Assembly (NCBI GenBank): GCA_016795155.1
Contig: JAEUIE010000036.1
Coordinates: 94,861 to 158,860, forward strand
Source of the DNA: Planctomycetia bacterium
GTDB taxonomy: Bacteria > Planctomycetota > Planctomycetia > Gemmatales > HRBIN36
Direction of reading: 5' to 3'
DNA: 64,000 nt
A model generated the notes under the pieces. It worked only from the letters and a program-made list of their open reading frames with translations, was not told the origin of the DNA and searched no databases. This document shows, one piece after another, positions 44,906 to 54,429 of this stretch. The translations under genes were made by a program, and so were the position numbers. Position 1 is the first letter of the stretch, and each line of letters opens with the position of its first letter.

Positions 44906-47584
44906 CTAACGTACCGTCACAAATTCATGGTGATTCAGCAGCACGAGCACCAGGCTGGCTCGCGATTTCTGTGTAACTGTTACCGATGCAGTCGCCTGTG
45001 ATCGCTTTTCCTGTTCCGTCAGGAAAGATTGACACAGCTTTTGTTCCTCATCTGTTGCATGTCGTCCAATTAAGGACTGAAAAGCTGCATCGACAAAGGC
45101 TGATGCAGATGCTTGCGGTCCAAGCTGTGCAACCAATCGGCTGGCAATCGCTGCACTGGCTTCCTGGGCCAGCGAACTGTTTGCCAGAGCCAATGCCTGC
45201 TGAGGTACCACGCTGCAGTCCCGGCGATAACATTCAGTAGGTGTCGGGGCATCGAACGAAACCAGGAAGGTCATCTGCTTTTCATTGGCATGGCGATAGT
45301 AGAGGCTTCGTCGATAGGTCGATAATCCTGCTTCATGATCCAGTTCAGGGCCGCCCTGCTTCAGATCAAGTTTGCCAGCCAGATGCAGTAGGCTGTCGCG
45401 GACTGCTTCGGCCTGCATACGTTGGGGCAACCGTCGCCAGTAATACTTGTTATCGGGGTCTCGTGCGATGGCTTCGCTGTTTGGTGTGGAATCGAGCCGA
45501 TAGGTGCTGCTGGTGACAATCAGCTTATGCAGTTTCTTTAGACTCCAACCCGATTCCATAAACTCAACTGCAAGCCAGTCGAGCAGGGCAGGTTGTGTAG
45601 GCACTTGCCCGTTCTTGCCAAAATCAAACATGGTGCCTGCCAGCGGCTGACCAAAATGACGCATCCAGATGTGATTGACCGCAACGCGGGCAGCCAGTGG
45701 ATTCCTGGTATCGGTGATCCATTTTGCCAATGCCAGCCGTCGGCCGGTGCTGCTGGCAGGGTATTTAGCAGCAACAGGTTGTCCGGTCAGTGGTCTGAGC
45801 AGCGCAGCTTCTGCCTGTTTGAGACTGCCTTCCGCTTTGTTGATGGCTTCGAGAACAGAAGCCTGTTTCTTGGCAGGTGTTCGCCAATAGGAAGCCTGAA
45901 GTTGAAGCTGAGACTTGCGAGCCTCCAGCAGTGTGGATTGTCGTCTCGTTGATTCTGCCAGCAGCAGCGTGCTTTCTTCGGGCTTGGCTTGTCGACGAAT
46001 CGACAGGGACAGTTCAGCCAGGGCCAGTCCGGTTTGTGATGCGGCAAATTCTGCCTCTACAGTTACCGCCTCCAAGTCGTGAGTGAGTACCACGGGAATA
46101 TTGGCCCATGCACCCACGCCTGGTCGTTGCAAGCTGAGCATGGCTGTGATGGCAACACGATGCTTTTCAAGCCGTTGCTGCTTGATCTGTTCCAGCTGTT
46201 TCCTGGCCTGGTTGACAACTTCTTCCAGAACATGTTGCCGATGTTCCACATCATGAGCATCCCGCGGTAACTTGACCGCATCGATTCCAAGCGATGGGCC
46301 TTTAATCGAGGCAGGCACCTGAGGCGGACAGGGCTGATCCTTGTCTACCAGTGCCTCATTGCCTCGTGTGAACAGAAACGTCTTCGCATCGAGATCGGCA
46401 TCGTAGACGCGAGCCAAGCCGTCCTTGTTCGTATCAGCCAGACCGGGCACACGGTCAATGCGGACTTGCAACGGTTCAAAGAAAGCACGGAAGGAATAGT
46501 AATCGGTCTGCTTGATTGGATCATACATGTGATCATGGCAACGGGCACAGTTCATGGTCGTGCCTAGAAATGCCTTGGCAGTATGTTCCACGGTATTATC
46601 GAGCCAGACATTACGGTTAAACCGGAACCAATTGCGTACGAGGAAACCGGTGGCGCGTATGGTCTTATCGTCTTCTGGCGCTATCTCATCGCCAGCCAGC
46701 ATCTCACGCACCATCTGGTCATAAGCTTTATCTTCGTGCAGTGAATCAACGATCCAGTCACGCCAGCGCCAGATATGTGGCTGGCTCTCACGCACCTCGG
46801 CGCCATAACCAGCCCAGTCGCTGTACCGCCAGATGTCCATCCAGTGCCTTGCCCAGCGCTCAGCGTAACGGGGCGATGCCAGCAGGTGATCAACCAGTCT
46901 CTCATATGAATCAGGGCTATTGTCGCTTAGGTAAGCTGCACGTTCTTCTGCCGTGGGCGGTAAACCGATCAAATCGAGATACAGTCGCCGCAACAACACT
47001 TCTCTCGATGCTTCAGGCCTAGCCGATAATCCCTGTTGTTGTCGTTCATGAATGATGAAAGCATCGAGCGGTTGTCTGATTGATTCACCCGGACTGACTG
47101 CAGGCACCATGGGCCGCATGACAGGCTCAAAGGGTTTCCAGCGGTATCGCGCATCGTATTTGGCAAAGTCAGCCAGAGCCTGATCAAGCTTAGCGAGCGT
47201 TGCAGTATCGGGTTTGCTTTCCGCATCGCCGGGGTAGGTGCCGGAGAGCAACTCTTTCAGATTGCTGATGCCATCACCATCACTGTCTTCCTGGGCGATG
47301 GCAGTGAGCCGTGATTCGAGGTCATTAGGTTTACCAGCCTTGGCGAGTTCCTTGCGGATTTTGACGAGACGCTGGCCAAACGCATTGTGTGGCTTGTCGA
47401 CATCATCCAGACTCGGTTTGGTGCCTGGTGCATCAGGCAGGTGGCAGAACCTGCAATCAACCGTTCGCTTCATGAACGGCCCGAGCCAGGTTTCCAGTGT
47501 TTTCTTATTGGCAGGGTTGGCGAACAGCGCAGGTGGGAAAACGCAGGCCAGCACCACCAACCAAACGCTCAAGCGGGGGAGCAT
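44906..47584 (-). CDS. DUF1549/DUF1553 (PSD1-type) cytochrome c-like protein
   Basis: 892 residues with a signal peptide (LVVLACVFPPALFANPA). Near 44-48 is CRFCH, a c-type haem motif; EF-hand-like DSDGDGISNLKELLSG follows (about 100-115). The DUF1549 domain begins DAFIIHERQQQGLSARPEASREVLLRRLYLDLIGLPPT and includes a second CxxCH, MNCARCHDHMYDPI. A coiled-coil stretch separates it from DUF1553 (AKYPASSTGRRLALAKWITDTRNPLAARVAVNHIWMRHFG, RDCSVVPQQALALANSS). These proteins are a planctomycete hallmark, predicted as periplasmic multi-domain cytochromes of unknown substrate, partnered with DUF1501 sulfatase-like proteins. First gene of the operon. Confidence 0.92.
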   Translation of the reverse strand: MLPRLSVWLVVLACVFPPALFANPANKKTLETWLGPFMKRTVDCRFCHLPDAPGTKPSLDDVDKPHNAFGQRLVKIRKELAKAGKPNDLESRLTAIAQEDSDGDGISNLKELLSGTYPGDAESKPDTATLAKLDQALADFAKYDARYRWKPFEPVMRPMVPAVSPGESIRQPLDAFIIHERQQQGLSARPEASREVLLRRLYLDLIGLPPTAEERAAYLSDNSPDSYERLVDHLLASPRYAERWARHWMDIWRYSDWAGYGAEVRESQPHIWRWRDWIVDSLHEDKAYDQMVREMLAGDEIAPEDDKTIRATGFLVRNWFRFNRNVWLDNTVEHTAKAFLGTTMNCARCHDHMYDPIKQTDYYSFRAFFEPLQVRIDRVPGLADTNKDGLARVYDADLDAKTFLFTRGNEALVDKDQPCPPQVPASIKGPSLGIDAVKLPRDAHDVEHRQHVLEEVVNQARKQLEQIKQQRLEKHRVAITAMLSLQRPGVGAWANIPVVLTHDLEAVTVEAEFAASQTGLALAELSLSIRRQAKPEESTLLLAESTRRQSTLLEARKSQLQLQASYWRTPAKKQASVLEAINKAEGSLKQAEAALLRPLTGQPVAAKYPASSTGRRLALAKWITDTRNPLAARVAVNHIWMRHFGQPLAGTMFDFGKNGQVPTQPALLDWLAVEFMESGWSLKKLHKLIVTSSTYRLDSTPNSEAIARDPDNKYYWRRLPQRMQAEAVRDSLLHLAGKLDLKQGGPELDHEAGLSTYRRSLYYRHANEKQMTFLVSFDAPTPTECYRRDCSVVPQQALALANSSLAQEASAAIASRLVAQLGPQASASAFVDAAFQSLIGRHATDEEQKLCQSFLTEQEKRSQATASVTVTQKSRASLVLVLLNHHEFVTVR

Positions 47585-47735
47585 CAGGCAGGTCTCACTT
47601 GTTACAGGTAGGCAACACCAGTCTAACGAATGAAACTAGGCTTGAAAAGCCAATATCCTCGAAAGTTCAAGTACTGCAAGGATTTAGTTTGAGTGAGCTT
47701 GAGCAGGAATTTATGATGAGCCAATACACTGAGAG

Positions 47736-48353
47736 ATGAACATGCCCAGGAAAATTCCCGAAGTGGATGCCTACATTGAAAAGTCAGCCGACTTTGCCAA
47801 GCCGATTTTGAAGAAGATCAGGAAGCTGTTCCACCAGGCCAGCCCCAAGATTACCGAAGAAATGAAGTGGAACTTTCCGCATTTCATGTGCCAGGGCATC
47901 GTTGGCAATATGGCTGCTTTCAAAAACCATGCCAGTTTCGGTTTCTGGAAGGCGTCGATGCTCCACGATCCCAAGGGGTTGTTCAATCAGATTGGCAACA
48001 CCGAAATGGGTGCACACCGGATCACCTCGGTGAAAGATTTGCCTTCAGACAATGTGATCATTTCGTTTATTCAGCAGGCGATTGAACTCAACGAAAAGGG
48101 TATCAAATCGCCCGAAAAGAAGCCGAAGGCCCCCAAGGCAGAACTTATCATTCCAGAAGATTTGCTGGCAGCATTGCGCAAGAATGCCAAAGCAGCAAAG
48201 ACATTCGATGAGTTCAGTTACAGCCATCGTAAGGAATACGTCAATTGGATTCTCGAAGCCAAACGGCCTGAGACTCGAGCTAAAAGGCTGGCGACAACCA
48301 TCACACAGTTAGAGGAAGGTAAATCGAAAGAATGGAAGTATGAGAAGTGTTAG
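47736..48353 (+). CDS. DUF1801/YdeI-OmdA-type protein
   Basis: 205 residues, cytoplasmic, no signal. An N-terminal DUF1801 domain (DAYIEKSADFAKPILKKIRKLFHQASPKITEEMKWNFPHF, GFWKASMLHDPKG, LPSDNVIISFIQQAIELNEKG) is followed by a lysine/proline linker and a C-terminal OmdA/YdeI segment (IPEDLLAALRKNAKAAKTFDEFSYSHRKEYVNWILEAKRPETRAKR). This combined arrangement is common in Bacteroidetes and planctomycetes and its role is unknown; the domain resembles SRPBCC-neighbouring and phnB-adjacent small proteins only loosely. Divergent from the PSD1 operon. Confidence 0.85.
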   Translation: MNMPRKIPEVDAYIEKSADFAKPILKKIRKLFHQASPKITEEMKWNFPHFMCQGIVGNMAAFKNHASFGFWKASMLHDPKGLFNQIGNTEMGAHRITSVKDLPSDNVIISFIQQAIELNEKGIKSPEKKPKAPKAELIIPEDLLAALRKNAKAAKTFDEFSYSHRKEYVNWILEAKRPETRAKRLATTITQLEEGKSKEWKYEKC

Positions 48354-48397
48354 TCGGCTTAGTGTTCATGCATTTGAAGTCACGCGAGTCGGCTGCC

Positions 48398-48425
48398 ACG
48401 GTTTGCGTGTACCCACGCTAACCGT
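48398..48425. repeat. Palindromic hairpin between convergent genes
   Basis: ACGGTTTGCGTG (48398-48409) and CACGCTAACCGT (48414-48425) form a 12-bp stem with one mismatch and a four-base loop. It lies between the DUF1801-type gene and the AhpD-like gene, 45 bases after one stop and 52 bases before the other. Confidence 0.7.
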
Positions 48426-48476
48426 TCTATTACAGAGAATAGTTAAGTGTGCGGGCTTACAAAGTTGATGAGCAGT

Positions 48477-48989
48477 TTACAACTTTACCTCCACCTTGCT
48501 GCAACTCGTCGCATACCCCAGTGCCCGTTTCGTTGTTGGAAACACTCTGCAGGCTGCAATGGCGAGTGCCAACTCCACCAAACCCTCTTCGCCGTAGTCA
48601 ATTCTTATCAGTTCTCGCAGGTCCGGCTCGTCTTGCTGTGAAGAAATGGCCTTGGCAAAAAGGTACACGTTGGCGAGCTCCGGAGACAATTTATCCACAT
48701 CTTGATTGAGAACATTTATCAATAGTGCAGCGTCCACGCCATCCTGTCGAGCCAGGTTTACTTCAATCTGCACGCAACTGCCGCAGTCTTCCTGCTGCAC
48801 AGCAACGATCCGGGCTACATGATAGGCATCGGCAGGCAGCTTTTTGCGGTATTCCGCCAAAGGCATGAACTTCACGAACTTGAAGAAGGCAGGCAGCGAG
48901 ATTCGAGCGATATGTCGAAGATAATCAACTGAAACTCCCAGTTTCTTTTCCGCAGCATTCAAACGACGATTAATGATCCATCGCAGCAT
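48477..48989 (-). CDS. Carboxymuconolactone decarboxylase/AhpD-like protein
   Basis: 170 residues from the ATG at 48989, which has AAGGT upstream; the longer frame to 49064 is less likely. QQEDCGSCVQIEVNLARQDG holds the CxxC with Cys-Gly-Ser-Cys plus the following segment that matches AhpD-type peroxidase or carboxymuconolactone decarboxylase folds, all-helical proteins that reduce peroxides or open lactones. The conserved general-acid Glu or His normally found between the cysteines and the helix is not obvious. Function beyond redox-type CxxC protein is inference. Divergent from argH (165 bases between starts). Confidence 0.7.
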   Translation of the reverse strand: MLRWIINRRLNAAEKKLGVSVDYLRHIARISLPAFFKFVKFMPLAEYRKKLPADAYHVARIVAVQQEDCGSCVQIEVNLARQDGVDAALLINVLNQDVDKLSPELANVYLFAKAISSQQDEPDLRELIRIDYGEEGLVELALAIAACRVFPTTKRALGYATSCSKVEVKL

Positions 48990-49154
48990 GGGGATACCTT
49001 TAATTGAGTAACGATCAAAGAACTCATTACAGCACTCCACAACTGCAAACTTGCTCGCCAACAATTTATTAAACTTGGTTCCGATATCACTATATCACTA
49101 TCCACCCAAAACAAACAAATACAATGCACATTACGCAATTTTTTGAGACACCGA

Positions 49155-50558
49155 ATGTCTACACCGTCGCCTGTTAAAACCTGGGGTGGCCGCTTCACCG
49201 GCAACACCGATGCCCGCGTGGAAGCGTTCACGGAGTCCATCAGCTTCGATCAGCGGCTAGCCCCCTTTGATATCCAGGCGAGTCAGGCCCATGCAACGAT
49301 GCTAGCTTCTGTAGGGCTGCTTTCCACCGATGAAGTACATAGCATCACCAAGGCATTGAATGAGATTGGTCAGGACATTGCTGCTGGCAAAATGGAATAC
49401 ACCACGAGCCTGGAAGATATTCACACCCACATCGAACAGGCTCTGATCAAAAAGCTGGGCGATACAGGACGCAAGCTCCATACTGCCAGAAGCCGAAATG
49501 ATCAGATCGTCACCGACGTCAAGCTCTGGGTTCGCAGCAGCATTGATCAACTCAATATCGTCCTTCTCACATTGCAACATGCTCTGGTAAACCTGGCCTT
49601 AAAGGATGGACAAGTCATTCTGCCAGGCTACACCCATTTGCAACGGGCTCAGCCTGTACTCGCTGCCCACTATCTATTGGCCTACGTTGAAAAGTTCGAG
49701 CGTGACCGGGGCAGATTAGCTGACTGTCGCAAGCGGCTGAACGAGTTGCCTCTGGGAGCTGCAGCATTAGCCGGTACCAGTTTGCCCATTGATCGCCAGT
49801 TTACCGCCAGGGAACTGGGCTTTGACCGAGTAGCTGCCAACAGCCTGGATGTTTCCAGCGATCGTGATTTCCTGATCGAATTCGTTTTCGATCTTTCCAT
49901 GATTGCCTTGCACCTGGCTGGCTGGGCAGAGGAGTGGATCATCTGGTCAACACAGGAGTTCAGCTTTCTGCAACTGCCCGATGCCTTTTGCACCGGCTCC
50001 AGCATGATGCCTCACAAGAAGAATCCCGATGTGCTGGAGTTGATCCGTGGGAAATCAGCAAGGGTACTCGGCTCATTGCATCAACTCATGGTGCTGGTAA
50101 AAGGTTTGCCTCTGGCCTACAACCGTGATCTGCAGGAAGACAAGCCTGCGGTCTTTGCAGCATTTGATACCGTGCTGGCCTCCGTGGAAATTGCGGCTCC
50201 ACTTATTGAAGGCACACGGTTCAATCGCCAGGCTATTGAAGCGAAGCTGGAAGATGGATTTCTAGATGCAACGACTTTGATGGAAATACTGGTTAAAGAG
50301 GGAATACCACTGCGTACAGCTCATGAGACAGTGGGTAATCTGGTACGACTGTGCGAGCAGAAGCGTTGCAGGTTGAAGGAGTTACCACCGGAAGCATATG
50401 ATGCAGTCAGCCCCGGCTTAAGCCAGCGGGTATATCCTTCATTAGGAGTAGAACAGGCATTGCAGACATTCTGTAGTGAGGGTTCCACTTCACCCCATGC
50501 CGTTCAGGCGCAACTTGACGCTTGGCGCGGACGTTTGGGCAAGTTGCACCAGATATAA
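49155..50558 (+). CDS. argH: Argininosuccinate lyase
   Basis: Splits argininosuccinate into arginine and fumarate, the last step of arginine synthesis. 467 residues from the ATG at 49155 (a TTG at 49143 is open). The chain starts [26 protein letters not shown], the standard opening, and contains [43 protein letters not shown] (catalytic His region) and the fumarase-superfamily signature [24 protein letters not shown] with the catalytic Ser loop. The C-terminal half is unbroken. Precedes lysA by 73 bases on the same strand; both are amino-acid genes and may be co-transcribed. Confidence 0.96.
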   Translation: MSTPSPVKTWGGRFTGNTDARVEAFTESISFDQRLAPFDIQASQAHATMLASVGLLSTDEVHSITKALNEIGQDIAAGKMEYTTSLEDIHTHIEQALIKKLGDTGRKLHTARSRNDQIVTDVKLWVRSSIDQLNIVLLTLQHALVNLALKDGQVILPGYTHLQRAQPVLAAHYLLAYVEKFERDRGRLADCRKRLNELPLGAAALAGTSLPIDRQFTARELGFDRVAANSLDVSSDRDFLIEFVFDLSMIALHLAGWAEEWIIWSTQEFSFLQLPDAFCTGSSMMPHKKNPDVLELIRGKSARVLGSLHQLMVLVKGLPLAYNRDLQEDKPAVFAAFDTVLASVEIAAPLIEGTRFNRQAIEAKLEDGFLDATTLMEILVKEGIPLRTAHETVGNLVRLCEQKRCRLKELPPEAYDAVSPGLSQRVYPSLGVEQALQTFCSEGSTSPHAVQAQLDAWRGRLGKLHQI

Positions 50559-50631
50559 GCGTAAAACGTCTTGGGGATGAACCTTAGGGTGTTATGATGG
50601 AGAAGTGAGCGCGCGGGAGTCCCACGAGCCG

Positions 50632-51915
50632 ATGGATCATTTCGCATACCGGCAGCATGCCTTGTTCTGTGAAGAGGTACCCGTTCAGCATTTGGCTGAA
50701 ACGTATGGGACGCCGCTTTGGATCTACAGTCAGGCAACGTTCGTTCACCATCTGAAGGCACTACAGTCTGCCTTTGAAGAAGTCAAACCACTGATCTGTT
50801 ACAGCGTAAAAACTAACGGCAACACGCACCTGTGCCGGTTGATGCATGAACATGGTTCCGGTTTCGATGTCACCAGTGCAGGGGAGTTGTTTCGTGCACT
50901 GCAGGCTGGCGGCACGGGCGACAAGATCGTCTTTGCCGGGGCAGGCAAAAGTGATGATGAAATCAAAATGGGCCTGGAAGCCAAAGTCCGCATGTTCAAT
51001 GTGGAGAGCGAACCAGAACTGGAAGCCATCAATCGGGTAGCGACGAAACTCAACACCACTACTCAGATTGCCTTACGGGTAAATCCCGATGTCGATCCGC
51101 TCACGCATCCTGAAACCTCAACAGGAATGTTTGGCACCAAATTCGGTGTGCCTTGGGATCAGGTAGAACGCATTGCACAATCGCTGTTGAATCATCCACG
51201 CATCAAGCTGGTGGGACTGCATTTCCATCTGGGTTCTCCCATTCTGAGCACCAAGCCCTACGAAGATGCCTTGGAACGAGCCGTACCATTACTGTTGAAA
51301 CTGAGAGAGCAGGGGCACCCGATCAGCACCATTAACTGTGGCGGTGGGTTTGGCATCAATTACAAGAAAAACGAAGCATTGCCCGCCACCGCATTTGCCA
51401 AAGTCATTATCCCGGCAGTGAAACGTGCCAAGGTACAACTCGCACTGGAACCAGGCCGCTTCATTGCAGGCAATGCAGGTGTTCTGGTAAGTAAAGTCAT
51501 CTACCCCAAAATCTCGGCTGGCAAACGCTTCATCATTCAAGACGCCGCGATGAATGATCTCATTCGGCCACGGCTGTATGGTTCGTTCCATCGCATCTGG
51601 CCGGTGAATCCACCAGCTGCCTGTCCAGCGCCACCAGCTGATTTTGAAGCTGCCATTGAAAACACGAATCCCACCGATGTCGTGGGGCCTGTCTGCGAAA
51701 CGGGCGATTACCTGGCACGGGAACGCCAATTGCCTGAACTGAAAACAGGCGATCTGCTGGCGACTTTCAGTGCCGGGGCTTACGGCATGGTGATGAGTTC
51801 CAATTACAACGGCCGTCTGCGGGCTGCTGAAGTGCTGGTCAGTGGTGCCAGCCATCGGCTAATACGTCGGCGGGAAACGCTGGATGATCTCATCCGGTGT
51901 GAAAAAGAAGTGTGA
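50632..51915 (+). CDS. lysA: Diaminopimelate decarboxylase
   Basis: PLP enzyme that decarboxylates meso-diaminopimelate to lysine. 427 residues from the ATG at 50632; a GTG at 50605 adds nine residues but its GGAG is only two bases away, and MDHFAYRQHALFCEEVPVQHLAETYGTP is the usual opening. The PLP lysine lies in LICYSVKTNGN, with SGFDVTSAGELFRAL next; GGGFGINY is the phosphate-binding Gly loop, EPGRFIAGNAG a substrate/PLP loop, and PVCETGDYLARERQLP carries the cross-subunit Cys and Glu. Alanine racemase-like alpha/beta barrel plus C-terminal beta domain, complete. Ends 70 bases before the next gene. Confidence 0.95.
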   Translation: MDHFAYRQHALFCEEVPVQHLAETYGTPLWIYSQATFVHHLKALQSAFEEVKPLICYSVKTNGNTHLCRLMHEHGSGFDVTSAGELFRALQAGGTGDKIVFAGAGKSDDEIKMGLEAKVRMFNVESEPELEAINRVATKLNTTTQIALRVNPDVDPLTHPETSTGMFGTKFGVPWDQVERIAQSLLNHPRIKLVGLHFHLGSPILSTKPYEDALERAVPLLLKLREQGHPISTINCGGGFGINYKKNEALPATAFAKVIIPAVKRAKVQLALEPGRFIAGNAGVLVSKVIYPKISAGKRFIIQDAAMNDLIRPRLYGSFHRIWPVNPPAACPAPPADFEAAIENTNPTDVVGPVCETGDYLARERQLPELKTGDLLATFSAGAYGMVMSSNYNGRLRAAEVLVSGASHRLIRRRETLDDLIRCEKEV

Positions 51916-51985
51916 GACAAAGGAAGGCTGTCACAGAGCAGTCCTTCGGCCAGCCAGGGTCAATCCTGGAAAAGAGGAGTTAGCG

Positions 51986-54271
51986 ATGCATCCAATGAAT
52001 AACATTCGCTCCTGGCTTGCTGCCGGTGTGGTAGCCATCAGTATCAGTGGCGGCCTGCCTGCTCAGGATTTCACCGTTCCCTACAACAAAACGCCGGAGA
52101 CCGTCCAGGAATTCTGGGCTGCCGCCAAGTATGATCTGAGCCTGGGCAACCATGCTCGCGCTGCCCAGATGCTCGGCAACTACTTCGACAAGGTGATGGC
52201 TTTCGGCCCCGAAGAGCAGAAGAAGTACTTCCTCAATCTTTACGATGCAGAAGGCATTTCACCCTTGCTCAGGCTTTCCACCATTCCTTCTGTCAAAGCA
52301 GTGATGCGGAAAGACCCCGTTTCTGGTAATGATCGTCCTGCAGTCGATATCCTGATTGCCCGCATGACGAAGTTTATCGAAGAACGACTCAGTGATCCCG
52401 AACGTATCCGATTCTTCGTCGGCCAGCTCAACAAACGGCCTGAAGAACGCGCTTACGCTATCGCTCAATTGCGTGCCAGTGGCGCCCGTTCGATTCCTGC
52501 CATGTTGGATGTTCTGCGCGATCCCGCACAGCAGGCTATGCATGGCTCCATCTTCAATGCACTGCTGAAAATGGATAAGGACATCGGGCCACCGTTGCTG
52601 GCTGCACTGGATACCAAGAGTGATTTTGTCAAAGGCACGATTATCGATGTCTTTGCCCAGCGTGCTGATACACGCATCGTGCCCGATCTTTATTACATGA
52701 GTCAAGCTGCTGATTCAACTGCAGGGCTTAAAGCCAAGGCAAGGGAATGGCTCATGCGATTCCTCAACAAGAAAGAAAGCGAACTGGGTGAACCTCGAAA
52801 TGAACTGGTTGCGACCGCTGAACTCTATCACCAGCACCAGGTTGATCTGTCAGGGCAGAATCTCACTGTCTGGACGTGGAATGAACAGACAGGTCTGATG
52901 GGAACGCCTGCCACCGTTTCCCAGGTGGAAGAGGCTCGCGGCATCGCTTACGCCCGAAAGGCACTTGAACTCGATCCACGTTACCGTCCAGCACAGGTGG
53001 AACTCTTCTCCATCGCACTCGATAAGCTGTACGAAGCTGCTGGCCCAAACGTTGATGTCGCCAAGGCCAATGCAGGCTTGCAGGCTCTTCTGGCTGGCAG
53101 CCCTGCTGACCTGCTCGAAGAAGTGCTCTCCAAGGCTCTGCATGATCGCAAGACAAATGCCGCTCTTGGTGCCATCCGTGCACTGGCAGCACATGGCGAT
53201 CCCAGTTTAATTAAATCGACCGAACGGGGCTCACCTGCATTGCTCCAGGCTCTGCGTTATCCTGACCGCCGTGTGCAGTTTGCAGCCGCTGAAGCTGCCT
53301 TGGCTGTGAATACCAATGGCGAACCGTTCGCAGGCAGCAGCCGGGTAGTTGATGTGCTTCGCCGGGCCGCTACAGGCAATGGCACTGCAAAAATTCTGGT
53401 TGGCTTAACCAATACGGATGATGCCACCCGTGTTGCTGATCAACTCCGTCTGAAGCAATACGACGTGCAGATCGTAGGTTCGGGCAGACACATTCTCCAG
53501 GAAGCCAGCCAGGATGGAAATGTTGCTCTGATCATTTCCGATGCAGCACTCCCTGAACCTGGATTCAGCTACTTCCTGACCCAGTACAAGAACCAGCCCG
53601 CTACCGCTGGTTTGCCGCTGATTCTGATTGCTGAAAAAGATCAGGCCCGATTGGCGAACTCTGCCTTGGGGCATCTGGGTAATGTCAAAATCCTTGAGCA
53701 GACACCACGTTCTGCTGAACTGCTGCAAGCTGAAATCGATAGCCTGATTGGTGAAAAATCCAAGCCCGCTTTCACCGATGCTGAACGTGCTGCCCAGGCC
53801 AAGGCAGCGGTAGACTATCTGGCTCGCATGGCTCGCAATGAACTATCAGGATTCGATATCAAATCAGCCGAAGCATCACTCATCAAGGCATTGAACAATG
53901 AAACACTGGCTGGCAGTGCTTCAGCAGCATTGGCATTTCGGCCTACCCGCGATGCTCAGCACGCACTGGCCAATTCGGTGATCAGCGACAAAATCGCACC
54001 TGCTGCTCGTGCTCAGGTTGCTGCTGCTCTACGGGCAAACCTGCAACGCTTTGGTAGTCAATTGACTAAGGATCAGGCCAATACCATCATTGCCCTGGCC
54101 TCAGCATCATCTGATGCAGCACTACGTGAACAGGCTGACCTGGTGGCTTCCATTCTGCGAGGTGATGCATCCGTCATCGGCAACAGGCTGAAAGGCTATG
54201 TACCAGGCATCACTCCGCCACCAGTCAAAGTGGAGCCAGGCAAGGTAGAGCCTGCCAAAGAAGGCAACTGA
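51986..54271 (+). CDS. Secreted HEAT-repeat protein with pseudo-receiver domain
   Basis: 761 residues from the ATG at 51986, which has GAGGAG at good spacing. Signal peptide MNNIRSWLAAGVVAISISGGLPAQ. The body is helical repeats: RAYAIAQLRASGARSIPAMLDVLRDPAQQ, KGTIIDVFAQRADTRIV, GAIRALAAHGDPSLIKS and DRRVQFAAAEAALAVN. A different domain follows at about 468-590: KILVGLTNTDDATRVADQLRLKQYDVQIV, NVALIISDAALPEPGFSYFLTQ and GLPLILIAEKDQ, a response-regulator receiver-like fold. It has the strand-3 Asp but lacks the strand-1 acids, the strand-4 Ser/Thr and the strand-5 Lys, so it should not be phosphorylated normally. Ends in a P/K/V tail. Confidence 0.8.
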   Translation: MHPMNNIRSWLAAGVVAISISGGLPAQDFTVPYNKTPETVQEFWAAAKYDLSLGNHARAAQMLGNYFDKVMAFGPEEQKKYFLNLYDAEGISPLLRLSTIPSVKAVMRKDPVSGNDRPAVDILIARMTKFIEERLSDPERIRFFVGQLNKRPEERAYAIAQLRASGARSIPAMLDVLRDPAQQAMHGSIFNALLKMDKDIGPPLLAALDTKSDFVKGTIIDVFAQRADTRIVPDLYYMSQAADSTAGLKAKAREWLMRFLNKKESELGEPRNELVATAELYHQHQVDLSGQNLTVWTWNEQTGLMGTPATVSQVEEARGIAYARKALELDPRYRPAQVELFSIALDKLYEAAGPNVDVAKANAGLQALLAGSPADLLEEVLSKALHDRKTNAALGAIRALAAHGDPSLIKSTERGSPALLQALRYPDRRVQFAAAEAALAVNTNGEPFAGSSRVVDVLRRAATGNGTAKILVGLTNTDDATRVADQLRLKQYDVQIVGSGRHILQEASQDGNVALIISDAALPEPGFSYFLTQYKNQPATAGLPLILIAEKDQARLANSALGHLGNVKILEQTPRSAELLQAEIDSLIGEKSKPAFTDAERAAQAKAAVDYLARMARNELSGFDIKSAEASLIKALNNETLAGSASAALAFRPTRDAQHALANSVISDKIAPAARAQVAAALRANLQRFGSQLTKDQANTIIALASASSDAALREQADLVASILRGDASVIGNRLKGYVPGITPPPVKVEPGKVEPAKEGN

Positions 54272-54291
54272 TTATCCATTGAATTGAACTC

Positions 54292-54332
54292 AACCCCGAA
54301 ACATGCCGTTTTCAGGCTGTTTCGGGGTTTTT
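54292..54332 (+). terminator. Strong intrinsic terminator
   Basis: AACCCCGAAACA (54292-54303) pairs perfectly with TGTTTCGGGGTT (54318-54329), with a further inner GCC/GGC pairing, and is followed by TTTTTG. It lies 21 bases after the HEAT-repeat gene. Confidence 0.92.
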
Positions 54333-54429
54333 GTATGTTGATCGTCGAACGAAAGTGCGCAAGCTCTTATCCACCGTGCGTATAATGAGACATAGTTGCC
54401 GCCTCGATCATGCATCTGGGAGTCATGGT

